Shown piece after piece: positions 24,101-34,400 of a stretch of 64,000 nucleotides of DNA. Below the pieces are notes generated by a model. That model worked only from the letters and a program-made list of their open reading frames with translations, searched no databases and was not told the origin of the DNA. Both the position numbers and the translations under genes were made by a program. The number at the start of each line of letters is the position of its first letter. Positions within the stretch are counted from its first letter, which is position 1. The stretch comes from Taeniopygia guttata (Eukaryota > Chordata > Aves > Passeriformes > Estrildidae): positions 6,193,001 through 6,257,000 of the forward strand of contig NC_133043.1 in assembly GCF_048771995.1 (NCBI RefSeq), given 5' to 3'.

Positions 24101-26634
24101 TGTTTTTTTTTTTAACTGAAGTAACTTGCCTTTTTTTTTTTTCTTTTTTTATTTCTGGGCATTTTGTAAAATACTACTCTTAATGCTTATATTTTTCTTT
24201 CAAACTCTTGTCCTTGCCCCCTCTTCATTCTCACCCCAGTCACCTGCTTTTTTTGCCATACATCAAGTGCATGCATTTAGTTGAAATGTTGGTCCAACTC
24301 TTCTGAGCTCCAACAGGGTTCATCTTCAAATCCTTGGGGTTTACAAAACCTACCTGCACTTTCCTGCTAAGCTCTGGCTCGACAAGAGTGATGTGTTGCT
24401 GCTTTGACTCTTCCAGGGGATGACCTGATGCGCTGTGTGGATCTTTACAATCAAGCCCAGTCCAAGTGGTTTGAGGAGATGGTGACCACCACTCTGGTAT
24501 GTAACATCTAAAACAGCCCTTGCAGAATTGTCACAGCCTGCAGTATTCATCATTCACAGCAAGTTTGGTGCAGAGCAGTGGGGAAAATCGGGTGATGAAT
24601 CTCACATTGGTTATCCCGTTCTCAGTCCTAAGAAAAACTCATCAATAAGGGAAAGAAGAAATAATCGTTTCTTTGCAGAAGGCATTAAACCAGTTCAGGG
24701 CTGCTTAGGGGCCAGAACACTGAAATTTTCCTTAGGAAGGACGAAGTAAAGCACAAGAAAAACACAGAAAAACACACGATAAATCATCAAATCCATTTAT
24801 ACATTAAGGAATTTTTCTATTCCACAATTTCACAGTTTTCTTTGAAGTCTCCCCAGGGCCATCTCTTCTGCAGACTTAACAGCCTCAGTTGTCTCAGCCT
24901 GGCTTGCTACAAGCTGCTTTGGAGCATCTCCGTGGCCTCCTCTGGACTTAGCCCAGAAGCTGCACATCCTTCTTGTGCTGCCAACCCCAGAGCTGGCTGC
25001 AGTGCTCCAGGTGGGATCTCACCAGAGCCTCCCCTAAGGCTTCCCCTCCAGACCTTTTTTTGTGTTTGTGACCCTGCTTTGGACATTCTTAACAGCTTAA
25101 GGTCTTTTTTTTATACTGTAGTGGCCCAAACTGCACACTGTGCTCAGTGTATTCAGTGTAAATGCAGATTTTGGGGTATAATATCAGAATCCAGAAGGAG
25201 AGGGAGGCAGAAAATATCAGGAGGAAAGACAGAAATCACCTGCCTTTCCAACTAAAGTGTTGCTGGGTTCTGCCTACTGCCAGCTGAGCAAGGTGGAAGC
25301 TTGTCCCAGCTCATCATCTGGTGAGCTGTGCTCTGACAGTATCTGGTTGGAATGGGGGTGCTCTGAGCCATCCCCCCCAGCGTGCTTTCTGCTGCCCCAG
25401 GGAATCACTGTCATTTCTGTAGCTAGCAATAAAGCCCACAAAACTTCTTGCAGGAAACTGATTCCCTCTTGCTTGCAGCATCTCTGAAGGCAGTGGCTCC
25501 ACTCTCTGCCTTGGTTGTCTCAGTTGTGGAACCTTTTGGAAAGGTTTGACCTTCTTTTCCGTTGCTAGGCTGAGATGACTGCTGTTGCTTGCTGTTTCTT
25601 ATTCTTTGCAGAGCAGAGGAATGTGCAACCACAGAGTCCAGCTCCCAAGCATGACCCTGGGGCAGTATCGCACCTACTGGCAGCCTTTTGTGTATCATCC
25701 TTTCTCTGGGCCTCCAAGCTCAGGTTCCAGTAAAAATATGGACTTGTTTTTCTTCATGTCCAGGAGCTTGAGAGACTAGAAGTTGAAAGGGTGGAGATGA
25801 TTCGGCAGCATCTGTGCCAGTACACACAGCTGCGGCACGAGACAGACATGTTCAACCAAAGTGTAAGTGTGCTTTTTGTTTGCTCTCTGTACCTCCACTG
25901 CCCTCAAGTGAGCAGAATGGTCCCTCCTGACCTGCTCTGACTGGCTTTTGTCAGAGGATGTGTGCAGCAGTGCTGTGGTGCCTCCCTGCAGTGCAGGACT
26001 CTCTCATCACAGTTCCTGCTGCTGGATCACAGCTCTTTCCTGAGGGAGACACAGCCAACTGAAGTGCACTTGGCCAGCATGAGCCATTAGTAGCTCTCCC
26101 AGCATGATGTACTACTCCATGTGGTGTTCTGTTTGTGCTGAATTGTTTCACTGTTGGAAAAGGGAGTGTATATATATTTCCTTATTAAAAACTGGCTATT
26201 TATCAAATTATAAAGCATGGGGAATGCACGCTGACTCAGTACAGCTGTGTTTGGTGTAAGGTGCAGATTGCAGGACAGGAGTCAGAGGCTGCCTGGCTGC
26301 TGCCTGGCACAGGAAACCTGTCTCTGCTTCATCATGTTAAGTCTCCCTCTTCTCTGCTTCCATTCAGACCTGTCTTGTCCACCCAGTCTCATGTAGGTGC
26401 AGCCCCCACTTGTCTGCAGATGCAGTGTAGGCATGCCCACAGCTGCTCTGCATGTCAGAGCAATGACTCTCTGCTTGAAGTGTGCCCTTGACATTTGGAT
26501 TCTTGTTTTCTTCATTTCAGACAGTAGAACTTGTGGATCAGTTGCTTCGGAAAGTGGATCCTGCCAAAGACAGGGAACTGTGGGTAAAAGAACACAAAAC
26601 TGGAGACATCCGACCTGTGGACATGGAAATATAG
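3088..26634 (+). CDS. GAS7: GAS7, growth arrest-specific protein 7, F-BAR short isoform (10 coding exons)
   Basis: Exons 3088-3192, 11288-11377, 12201-12316, 16135-16209, 18815-18893, 19998-20126, 22514-22637, 24417-24496, 25764-25862 and 26521-26634 join in frame to 1011 nt, 336 residues plus TAG. All introns are GT-AG. Exon 1 supplies a 35-residue basic, Pro/Ser-rich leader. Residues 36-336 match my memory of mammalian GAS7 closely, with INCVTFPHPD, WSYCDYFWADKKD, GEAWAQ, KKCDHHIADLRK and the C-terminal DIRPVDMEI. The FCH/F-BAR fold covers roughly residues 50-310, with a strongly charged coiled-coil stretch at about 190-250. The family binds membranes and actin and promotes neurite outgrowth; that is known biology, not visible here. 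The SH3 and WW domains of the long isoform are absent from the window, so this model represents the short form with its own CpG promoter. It is convergent with GLP2R. Confidence 0.95.
3193..3900 (+). repeat. GC-rich minisatellite in GAS7 intron 1
   Basis: Tandem, imperfect units built from GGGCACCGGGGCTGGGGA, ACCGCGGGGATTCCG and TGATGGGCACC start within about ten bases of the exon 1 donor. Early units are about 24 bp. At 3735-3900 the units are 44 bp, with one 37-bp variant lacking the GGGCAATGGAGCT part. Both strands are open over hundreds of codons, giving long Pro/Ser-rich or Gly-rich frames, but these are artefacts of the repeat. The + strand (the RNA strand) carries several runs of three or more G with short loops, a G-quadruplex pattern. 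Confidence 0.92.
4325..4606 (+). repeat. CR1 LINE 3' fragment, sense orientation
   Basis: Reads forward through TAGGAAGAAATTGTTCCC, AGAAGCTGTGGCTGCCCC and GGAAGTGTCCAAGGCCAGGC and ends at TCCTATGATTCTGTG, the CR1 3' tail repeat. It lies in GAS7 intron 1 and is 5'-truncated. Confidence 0.85.
9512..9536 (+). repeat. Isolated CR1-like 3' tail
   Basis: The sequence reads ATTCTATG..TTCTG..ATTCTGTG, the octamer repeats that end CR1 elements. No CR1 body is recognisable upstream, so this is either a very short insertion or an old decayed one. Confidence 0.45.
9725..9910 (+). repeat. CTGG/GGAG-rich short minisatellite
   Basis: Units of about 20 bp, variants of CTCTGGTTGGAGGTGCTG, recur six to nine times with drift. 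The open frames here on both strands follow from the repeat and are not genes. Confidence 0.6.
11288..11377 (+). CDS. GAS7: GAS7 exon 2
   Basis: Residues 36-65, INCVTFPHPDVMPEQQ through CDYFW, phase 0 at both ends. The acceptor follows a long T tract (TTTTTTAACAG) and the donor is TGG|GTAAGT. Near-identical to mammalian GAS7 as remembered. Confidence 0.96.
11695..11990 (-). repeat. CR1 LINE 3' fragment
   Basis: Begins ATAGAATCCCAGAATCCCAG, then GGGTTGGAAAAGACCTTGAA, CAGGGACGCCTTCCACTG and CAGCTTCTCTGGGCACC, the reverse of a CR1 3' end. It lies in GAS7 intron 2. Confidence 0.85.
12201..12316 (+). CDS. GAS7: GAS7 exon 3
   Basis: Residues 66-104, ADKKDSQGNN through EFVRER, start of the FCH helix bundle. 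Acceptor TTTCAG|GCA, donor AAAG|GTAACT, ends with two bases of a split Arg codon. Confidence 0.96.
12725..13095 (-). repeat. CR1 LINE 3' fragment
   Basis: Reverse-oriented CR1: CACAGGATGGTTTGGGA, TAAAAGATCATCTCATTCCA, CAGCTGCTCTGGGCACC, continuing to CTCTCCAGCTCTCCTGGAGC and TCTTCTCAGG. It reaches further into the element than the other copies here. It lies in GAS7 intron 3. Confidence 0.85.
13096..16134 (+). other. GAS7: GAS7 intron 3, remainder
   Basis: No exon or repeat family recognised apart from an A13 run near 14819-14831. The longest open frame (15297-15944, 215 codons) overlaps other open frames, has no resemblance to a known protein and sits inside the intron; I treat it as chance. 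Confidence 0.6.
16135..16209 (+). CDS. GAS7: GAS7 exon 4
   Basis: Residues 104-129, IKIEEEYAKNLSKLSQN through AAQEEG. Acceptor GTGTAG|G completes the Arg codon; donor AAGG|GTAAGT. Confidence 0.95.
18815..18893 (+). CDS. GAS7: GAS7 exon 5
   Basis: Residues 129-155, TLGEAWAQLKKSLADEAE through LKFSSK. Acceptor CTTCAG|C, donor AAG|GTAAAT, ends in phase 0. Confidence 0.95.
19838..19937 (+). repeat. CR1 LINE 3' tail, sense orientation
   Basis: Reads GGAACTCGATGATTTTGGAGG, then TTTTTTCCAGCTTAACGATTCTGTGG, a drifted form of the CR1 end. It stops about 60 bp before GAS7 exon 6. Confidence 0.65.
19998..20126 (+). CDS. GAS7: GAS7 exon 6
   Basis: Residues 156-198, LQSEVEKPLLNFRENFKK through RYTAVEK. 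Phase 0 at both ends; acceptor TTGCCAG|CTC, donor AAG|GTGGGA. Lies in the central helices of the F-BAR domain. Confidence 0.96.
22514..22637 (+). CDS. GAS7: GAS7 exon 7
   Basis: Residues 199-240, ARKALTERQKDLEMKTQQ through KSTQAG. Highly charged coiled-coil composition. Acceptor CTCCAAG|GCC, donor GCAG|GTGAGT. Confidence 0.96.
23271..23369 (+). repeat. Local duplicate A in GAS7 intron 7
   Basis: About 98 bp starting GTTTTAGCTA and running through CAGAGTGGTCCTTCAGAGTT to TTCAGGATA. It is repeated in the same direction at 23787-23884 at roughly 85-90% identity by eye. Confidence 0.8.
23787..23884 (+). repeat. Local duplicate B in GAS7 intron 7
   Basis: Second copy of the segment at 23271-23369, sharing GTTTTAGCTA, CAGAGTGGTCCTTCAGAGTT and TTCAGGATA, with scattered substitutions and a small T-run indel. 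Confidence 0.8.
24417..24496 (+). CDS. GAS7: GAS7 exon 8
   Basis: Residues 240-266, DDLMRCVDLYNQAQSKWF through VTTTL. Acceptor CTTCCAG|GG completes a Gly codon; donor CTG|GTATGT. Confidence 0.96.
24842..25095 (-). repeat. CR1 LINE internal fragment
   Basis: Reverse-oriented CR1 upstream of the usual 3' end: GTGGCCTCCTCTGGACTTAG, CCTTCTTGTGCTG, CCAGAGCTGGCTGCAGTGCT, CCAGGTGGGATCTCACCAGA. It lies in GAS7 intron 8. Confidence 0.8.
25764..25862 (+). CDS. GAS7: GAS7 exon 9
   Basis: Residues 267-299, ELERLEVERVEMIRQHLC through DMFNQS. Phase 0 at both ends; acceptor TGTCCAG|GAG, donor AGT|GTAAGT. Confidence 0.96.
26521..26634 (+). CDS. GAS7: GAS7 exon 10 (last coding exon, stop TAG)
   Basis: Residues 300-336, TVELVDQLLRKVDPAKDREL through DIRPVDMEI, then TAG at 26632-26634. 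Acceptor ATTTCAG|ACA. The C-terminal residues match the mammalian end as remembered. Confidence 0.96.
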   Translation, partial: TVELVDQLLRKVDPAKDRELWVKEHKTGDIRPVDMEI

Positions 26635-29505
26635 ACTGATCTGTGGTTGGATGTGATGAGTCCACTGAATTAAGCAGGCTAATGTTTGTTTTTAAGGGTC
26701 AAAAGAGCATAGGGAAAAGGTTGTTTCACTACCAGACAGACACCTTGTAATTTATGCCTGTATGGGCTATCTCTGTTCCATTTAGTCATTACAATGGTCC
26801 TCGTTGTGCTAAGCCTTAAGCACCAGACATTCCAGGGTGAAAAAAACAGATGTGTGCTTCCCACCAGAGGTTCCCAATTGCACGCAGCTTCCAGGAGAAA
26901 TCTGCTTCCTGGCACAGAAAGTGCCCTGTTCTTCAGTGACTTTGTGCTCCACCCCTTGCATGACTATCTCTATACAGTGTGTTAGAACAACCAGGCAGAG
27001 AGCCTCTGGCCAGCGAGGAGAGAACTGAATATGATGCAGGAGGCAAGGAAGTCCTGATCAGGAATCCCAGGTCTATCACTGACTGCTCTCATGGCCATAG
27101 GCAAGTCAATTAGCTTTCCTGGCTCCCCCATTTATCAAATCTGTGTATCCTGCAGCAGTGTTGTGTGAATACATTGCTTTCATATAACACTGTCTTTCAC
27201 CATGGCAGTGAAGTGATGGCCCTTCTCCCAAAATCTACGGAGAAGATTCCTGTTCTTCCTGTTTTATACTCCCTCTCAGGGATACATAAACTCATTTTCA
27301 TGATTTCTGTTGTCGGCCAGTCGGTAAGTTCGAAAGTGTTACCATCACAATTTTTTATCAGGAAAGACTTGGTTGTACTATACCTACCTCATTAGCTGTC
27401 AGAGTGCCCTCAATGACAGAAGGAGGTTGTATTCCAAGGAATAAATGAGATGTTTAAAATCTTCCCTGCTCATGCAAGGTGTTTTTCCACAGAATCTCCT
27501 TAAAGACAGTCCTCTAATAGTTTACTTAGGATTCAGATTTAAATTTATTTTGTTGGTTTCTTCAGGTGAATGCCACAGCCTTTAGGTATTTTTAATTACT
27601 GGGTTTGTCCTGCTAAATTTTGGCTTTTATCTTTTTGGAGCCTGATTTTCAAAGTTGCCATGACTATGTGATGCTAGATTGCATTCAGTGTAGATGTAGG
27701 TGCTCAGCACTTCTGTATCATCAGAGTCTTAGCCTGAATTTTTTTCTATGTTACTGTCCTGGTTTAGGGCAAATGATGAGCATCATAAAGTCACCCCAGG
27801 ACATTTACCCTTACTGCAAACCACCAAAAATCCAACACTGCTCTTAGCAAATAGTGTTATGTAGTTTGGAGACTGGTTTTGAAAAGGTATTTATTTTCTT
27901 CTGCTGTTATTTCTGATTGAGTATTCAGAGTTGCTGTTAATATATTTTTTCAGCATTTCACACAATGCAAAGATTATTCAGATTCTTCCTTTCGATCCAG
28001 GAGAAATCCTGATTCTCACCACTGTGGCCTTTACTCAGTGTTTACTGTTTTCTTAGCTACAATATCCCAAACCATACTATTTCATTTGATCCACAGTTTT
28101 GCTCCATTTTATCTCACTGTTACTGTCTTTTTCTCCCCAGCCCCAGAATTGCATCCTTCTTTTGTTCTACTACTGTTCCAGGTTTTTGTTCACCATCCTG
28201 CAGATTCTGGGACTGGATCATTGGGAGTCAATATTCCTCTTTGGAAATACAAACTGAGACACAGAAAAGTCATACCTGAAGCATGTTTGTAACATTGCTG
28301 CAGTGGTTAATTTTTCTGGTTTATTATTTTTAAATTATTATTGCATTGTTCTCATATTGCTCCCTTTTTCCCAACCATCTCTTTACTAGTACAGGTTCAT
28401 TCCTGTCTTGCAAATTCCTTCATAACCCACTCCTCTGCTGCTTCATTGACCTTTATAAACCCTTAGCATCCTTTGCACGTTGGAGTGCCATGGCTGCTGC
28501 ATGCTCAGGATCACTGCTCCTGGTGTGACACTTCTGTGCTGCACACTGGGGAATTTGGTCTCCAGTTTTATTCTTGGTGTTGGAAAAGCCTCACCCGAGT
28601 TCCTGCACAGAGCATTGCAGCAGCAGCTGAAGTCTTTGGTTTGCCTGAGTGTCCTGGAGCTTAGTGAGAGCCTCCCTGGAATCCTCTTCTCCTTCCTTCT
28701 GCCCTCAAGCAGGGCAGTTGATGATCTTTCCTTTTCAGTCTTTCTACTGATTCACTCTCTGTCTTACTAATTTTTGGCCATATCAATGTAATTCTTTTTC
28801 TCTTCGGGCTAGGTCTCATAAGCTCTCATAGACAAGCATTATACCCTTGATAGCTCAGCTACCTCAGGTGGCATAAAAGTAGCAGGATGGCTCCTGTGAC
28901 AGTGTTGGAAACAGAAATTTTTAATAAAAGGCAAAATAAAAAAGTACTTTACAGAGAAAAACCGAGCCAGGGAAAGAGGTTCTTGCTGCTGCTAAAACAC
29001 TTCACAAAAGCGATTACATCTTTTGTTCTCTTCTTTTCTAGTGAATTGCTTAGGTGGGACTTTTTAGCTCCTGTCCAGTTGGCTGTCCTTAAGTTTGAGG
29101 TGAAGTCCCCAAGGTCCTATGAGAGGTCTTTTAACCAAATTGAGGAGAGAAACTTCTGGACTTTAGTCCTTTTTAAGGAGACAAAGGGTAACTTGTTTAC
29201 TCCGTCAACAGGGGCCACATTCCTACATCAGTATGTACTTCTAACTCTTGCCTTGCACTTCAGAGGACAGGCACTTTTTATTTTTTAAGCCACAAGTGCA
29301 GGTTGAACTTTGAAGACTTCAGTGGCCAAAATAATGTGAATACATGAAAGCTGCATTTCAGGTTGCCCCCTGTTCTAGGCTGTATTGTAAATTGACAATG
29401 GTAATCCTGACAATGCCTCAGCACGTTCTTATTTTGATTGCAAAACAAAGCTAGTTGTGCACTTTATACAGTATTTTCCTTAATAAATACCTGAAATAAT
29501 TTTTT
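26635..29505 (+). other. GAS7: Probable GAS7 3' UTR
   Basis: Non-coding sequence directly after the stop. AATAAA-type signals occur at about 27441 and 28921 and at 29482-29487. The last follows an AT-rich stretch (CACTTTATACAGTATTTTCC) and looks the most like a mature 3' end. GAS7 transcripts in mammals have multi-kilobase 3' UTRs, which fits. The true end cannot be fixed without transcripts. Confidence 0.45.
29482..29487 (+). terminator. GAS7: Candidate polyadenylation signal AATAAA for GAS7
   Basis: AATAAA within CCTTAATAAATACC, followed about 35 bp later by a T-rich stretch (TTTATTTTTCCTC) that could serve as the downstream element. Chosen over earlier AATAAA copies on context alone. Confidence 0.4.
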
Positions 29506-31450
29506 AGCAATTACACTTTATTTTTCCTCTTTCTTTAAAGATGTTTGTTACTTTATCTATTTTGGACTGGAAATACTGTCCATTAGCATAAGTTTCTCTG
29601 GGGACTGTAATGTGTTTTGGTTCCTCTGCTAAGGTGTATTTATGCTGCTCTAAATTCTTAGTTGGAGGGTTTGTTGTTTTTGTTGGTTTGGGGTTGTTGG
29701 GGTGGGGTTTTTTTGTTTGTTTTTTTTTTTTACTTCTGGTTTTATTTCCAGACAGTTTTCCTGCTTCTAGCTCTTGGTCCGTTTGAAGTGTTTCAGGGAT
29801 GTGGGTTGCCCAGAACAGCAATTCTCTTGGTGGAGGCTGCGTCTCTTTTTCACTTCAATGACCAGAGGAGAGCACAGCTACCTGGCTGTTGATCTTTCCC
29901 AGCCCTGCTCCACCACAGGTGAGATGTTCATCCACAACACTTCCATCTGTACTCAGTGCAAGTTTTGCTGTTGCTTGTAAACAATTTTCAGCTTATTTCT
30001 TTCAAAAGATGCTATTCCCTCTTGATATGACCCTGCAGATCAGTGTTACCTGGCTCATTCCCTTCTCTGACTGATGGATTTTGGATAGTGATGCCTTACA
30101 GGTCAGGCCATGCTGGATTCCCTTGCTGCTAAGAGGCAGCATCTTCAAAGAGGGAAGTGGCACATTTAAAGGAGAGCATGGATTCCTGCTCTCACAGGTA
30201 ATTTTGGGAGTTTCAGCACTGCTCTCTTTGTCTTCCACTGAGTTTCAAATATGCAGTGGAGCCCAGCCTGTCTTCATGCTCCTGCTTCTCCAGAGCAAGA
30301 TCAAACTTGTGTTTTATTAAAATTCCAGCATGTGTGGATGCTGCATGATGCTGCTGCAGTGTAGCTGATTAATGGAATACCAAAGGAAGTCCTTTACCTC
30401 CAGTACTGAGCTTTGGCATCATCCCATTTCATCTGGCACCTCCCATGCCTGGTGTGAGCTTTTGCTGCTGTAGCCACTGTGGGGATCATATTGGCAGGGT
30501 TCTCTCTCAGCTCTGCCTGCTCTGAGGTCACAGAGCAGCTCAGTTCTCAGCTCACACTGTTTGCTTTCACTGCCAGAGGTGGAGCAAGGGGGGATTTTCC
30601 TCAGGTCCTTAGCAGGTAGCTCTGCTTGCCCTGATCTGTTAAGCCACCTATGTTTTGGGAGTGCTGCCACACCTGTGAGCTCCCTCTTGGTCTGAGTGAT
30701 GCTGTCACACTCTTGTCCTGTGCTGGAGATTTCTCTGGCATTTTCCATTTCATCCAGAGCCTTTTGGCCCTTCTCTGGGCTACCTGAACTCCATGGCTCC
30801 AGATCAGTGGCACAGCTGGAGAGGTGCTTGCCAGCTGTAGCCTCAGCTGCCATACAGAATGAGAACTTTTTATTCCTCATCCAGACCTTCCTGCCAGTGT
30901 CTCCAAAGCACAGCTGAACATCCTTCTCTCTAAGGTATTCTTTCAGCTCATTTCCTGCCAGAACTCATTCTGGATCCAGTGCTGTTGGCTGATTCCTGTT
31001 GGAGTTTATGAGCTAAAAGCAGTGAGTTCTTTACCACATGGGCCAAATGCACTCTTCTCCCATTAGCAGCAAGATTCCAGTTTCTTTCTTGGAGTAATAT
31101 CCCCAAAAGGCCTAATTCTCAGTTTGCTCCAGGTTCAGTCATCTCTGTAACTCGCACTTGTTCATCACTTCTATGGGTTGGACATCTTTTGAAAGACTTT
31201 GGTTGCTCCCTTATAGGGACATTAGTTCATTATTGAACACTGGAATTGTAGAAGATAGCTTTAATTTTTTAAATTTTATTTTAAAATACTGTAACAGCAG
31301 TGAAAATCATACAGAAATCCCTGTTATGTTTCTAGACTCCCTTTCCCCCTGTGCTCCCCATTATTGCACAGATAAACACTGAAATCACACTTCTTGAGTG
31401 CCTGACAGGCAGCATGCAACCTTGTGCACTGCTTCTTTTTCCCTTTATGC

Positions 31451-31485
<35 letters not shown>

Positions 31486-34400
31486 GGGTTAGTTTTTTGG
31501 GGTTTTTTTTCCCTTAACAGGAGTTTTCTGTGGGGCATTCACAGGAAATTTCTTTATGCTTGTAGCAGTCGTAGTTTCTCTGGCTTTGTTAGAACTCCCT
31601 AGGATTGTCCTTGTTTTTAATGTCATTATTTAAATATTGGCTGCAAGTTAGGCTTATTAGATAGAAATGGGCATTCCTCACCTGTTCTTTGGAAGTGCTC
31701 AGCACTCAGAGATTTCTTGGAATACAACAGGGAGCTAAGAGATAAGACTCTTTGAAAATCAGGCTAACAAACAGAAATGCACAAGCCTCTTCTTTCCTTA
31801 CTTGTACTCAACTACATGGATAAAGTAAATATTAAGAAATGAGAAATAATTAAAGTGTAGTTGCTCTCTGTGCAGCTCCCAGCAGCTCCAGTATGTTCTT
31901 GTGTGGGGCTGCAGTCAGAACACACCTCTGGAGCAGCTGTAAAAACTCAAATCCATAATTCAGAGACAAAGAATCTCTGCCCATCTGTTTCTTCAGTCAC
32001 ACACAGGGAGAGGAAGGGCACTGCTTACCCAGGTGGGTCCTTCACTACCAAGCACCTTAAGAAATCCAGACAAGCACTTTGAAGGTCCCCCTGGAATGAG
32101 TAGATGTGGCTTCTTGATGTGGTTATTGGATGTTTCCTTCTGAACTGAAAGCAGATTTACTGTTTCACAGTATCTCCTGTGCTCTTGTCCCCTGGTGCAG
32201 CCTGCTGTGTCTGGTCTCAGAGATGGCAGCAGTGTCCTGAGGGCAGTCCTGGTCACCCTGACATTCCTCTCATTTGGCAATTACATCTCCAAAAGGCAGT
32301 GTCAAAAAGGCAGTTTTCGAAATAATGAGCTTTTCAGCTCACAGAGCTCTCTGGAAAGCCTGCAGGCTTTTTGCTCCTGGCATGTGTTGGAATAGCAGAG
32401 TGGCGTGGCAGAGGTTGCTGCAGCGTTGGCTCTGAGGAGTTGCTGCTGTGAGGACATTCCTGCCATCCCCTCACAGGGATGGGGAACAGCCCACAGGCAT
32501 CCTGTGAGCACCAGAGGAGCCTGCTGGCCACATCTATCTCAACCAGGTGGGCAAGAGCCACAGGTAAATTCAGATTACAGCAGACACACAGGGAGGAAGG
32601 TGGTTACCTCAGTGGCACCTCTCCCAGACCCTGATGGGCAGTGAGTAATGATGAGTGAGGAGCCCAAAACTATCCCAGTCCTGCTCAGGAGCTGGAAATC
32701 AGTGCTGGGATGTGTCTGTGCTGACACAGAGCTGTCCAGCTCACTGGAAATCAGTGCTGGGATGTGTCTGTGCTGACACAGAGCTCATCTCACACCTGCT
32801 TGTGCCCATGGAAGGTGTGCAGGTGCCAGTGCTGCCCTGGGGGCTGCAGAGGGGCTCTGGCATTTGGCTGCCCCAGGGCAGGGGTGCTGAGCCTGCTGTG
32901 CTTCAGGAGCCTGGAACACCCAGCCCTGCTGATGCACAGTGGGAATGAAATCTTTCCTGGCAGCAAACCCTTGTCTTTTCCTGAGAAGCACTGTTGTAAG
33001 AATAACACCCACTGCTTTGTCTTACAGTAGATTTTCTTCATGTGAGTGGTGCATCTTTCAATTCTTTATTTTTGCCTCTCTGTTGTCACTGTAGCCAGCT
33101 CTTCATCAGTGAAGTACAACACTTGAATTTTGAAATTTTGTAGAACATATCTGTTATTTCAATGTGCTAACCAAACTTCACGCTTTTGGCTGTTTTCTGA
33201 GGGTTTTAAGAGCTTTTTTGGAGAGGTTATTTTGGGGTTTGTTTTGGATTTTTTTTTTGATCAGCCACCAGGTTTGGAAGTGTAATAACTTCTTTTTGTG
33301 CTAGCTGCAGTTTCTTTTTCCTTCCTGGATGTTTTTTCTGAAGGGACCAACACATAGCACAATTCAACCTAAATTTCTAATCCCATGCATTCCTCAAGGC
33401 AGAAACCTTTTGTGCCTAATGATGCATCTGAGTCTAAGAATTGTACATGGATAAAATCTTTCATAGATCAATTAAAAAAAATAAGTCTTAGATTAACCAC
33501 ATAATAATAATGGAAAAAAACATCTATAGATTTCAGACATTCAGATTTAATTCCCTCAACTTACATTAAGTTGAACTATTTCAGGTGTGTCATAAGAGAT
33601 AAACTCAGTGGATATTCAGAAGAAAAGCTTTCCAGCTGTTCTATCCAGGTTCAGTGAGTGGACAGGACTATAATTTTAAATATATGCAGTCTTTTAGGGC
33701 TACTGATTTAACAAGTAACTGAGTAATGGCTTGTATCACAACCCTATTAAAATTCTGCTAGCAAATCCCCTTGAAGTGCCTCTTTAAATAGTATCTGCTA
33801 CAAGCATGTGAAAAATACAGATTTACCCTACAAATTGCCAAATCTCAGGAGCAGCCACTGGGCACAGCTCTGTGCAGGATTCTCAGCCCCTTCCTTGCTC
33901 TGAACTGTGCTCCCTCTTAGGACAGCCACATCTCCAGGAGACCTGCCTTTGGCTCTGAGAATTTGCTGTCCAGCTCAGGCACCCTAAATTCTCAATGCTG
34001 AAAATGGAATAGAAAAAATAAGACTTTAAAAGCAACTGCATTGAAACTAATCTTTGGACCCATCCTTGGTCTCAGTAGAATAAGCAGGGAAATCTGCATA
34101 AAAATTGTATGCAGTGATAATTTTGCATGAAAGAGTTGTTACACTTTATTGCCTAAGATTAATTAACAATAATAAAATTTTTAAGAGCCCACAACTTTTT
34201 TTTTTTTACAGCAGTTGCAGGGGAGAAATGTTCTAGTCCTGGAACTCAAAAACTGAATGTGATTTCAGGGATCTCACGTCTGCTAACAAAATAATCAAAG
34301 TCATGTTAACCCCAGAAGTTGGGAATGGTTGACCTGAAATGCCTTGTTCCTTTGGAGTTTTTTTATGAAATGGCTGAGATTATCAGAATAGCCTAAGGAA

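Noticed and set aside
27754-27860. TGTCCTGGTTTAGGGCAAAT, which recalls the edge of some avian LTRs
   Set aside because: Too short, and no further LTR feature was found around it.
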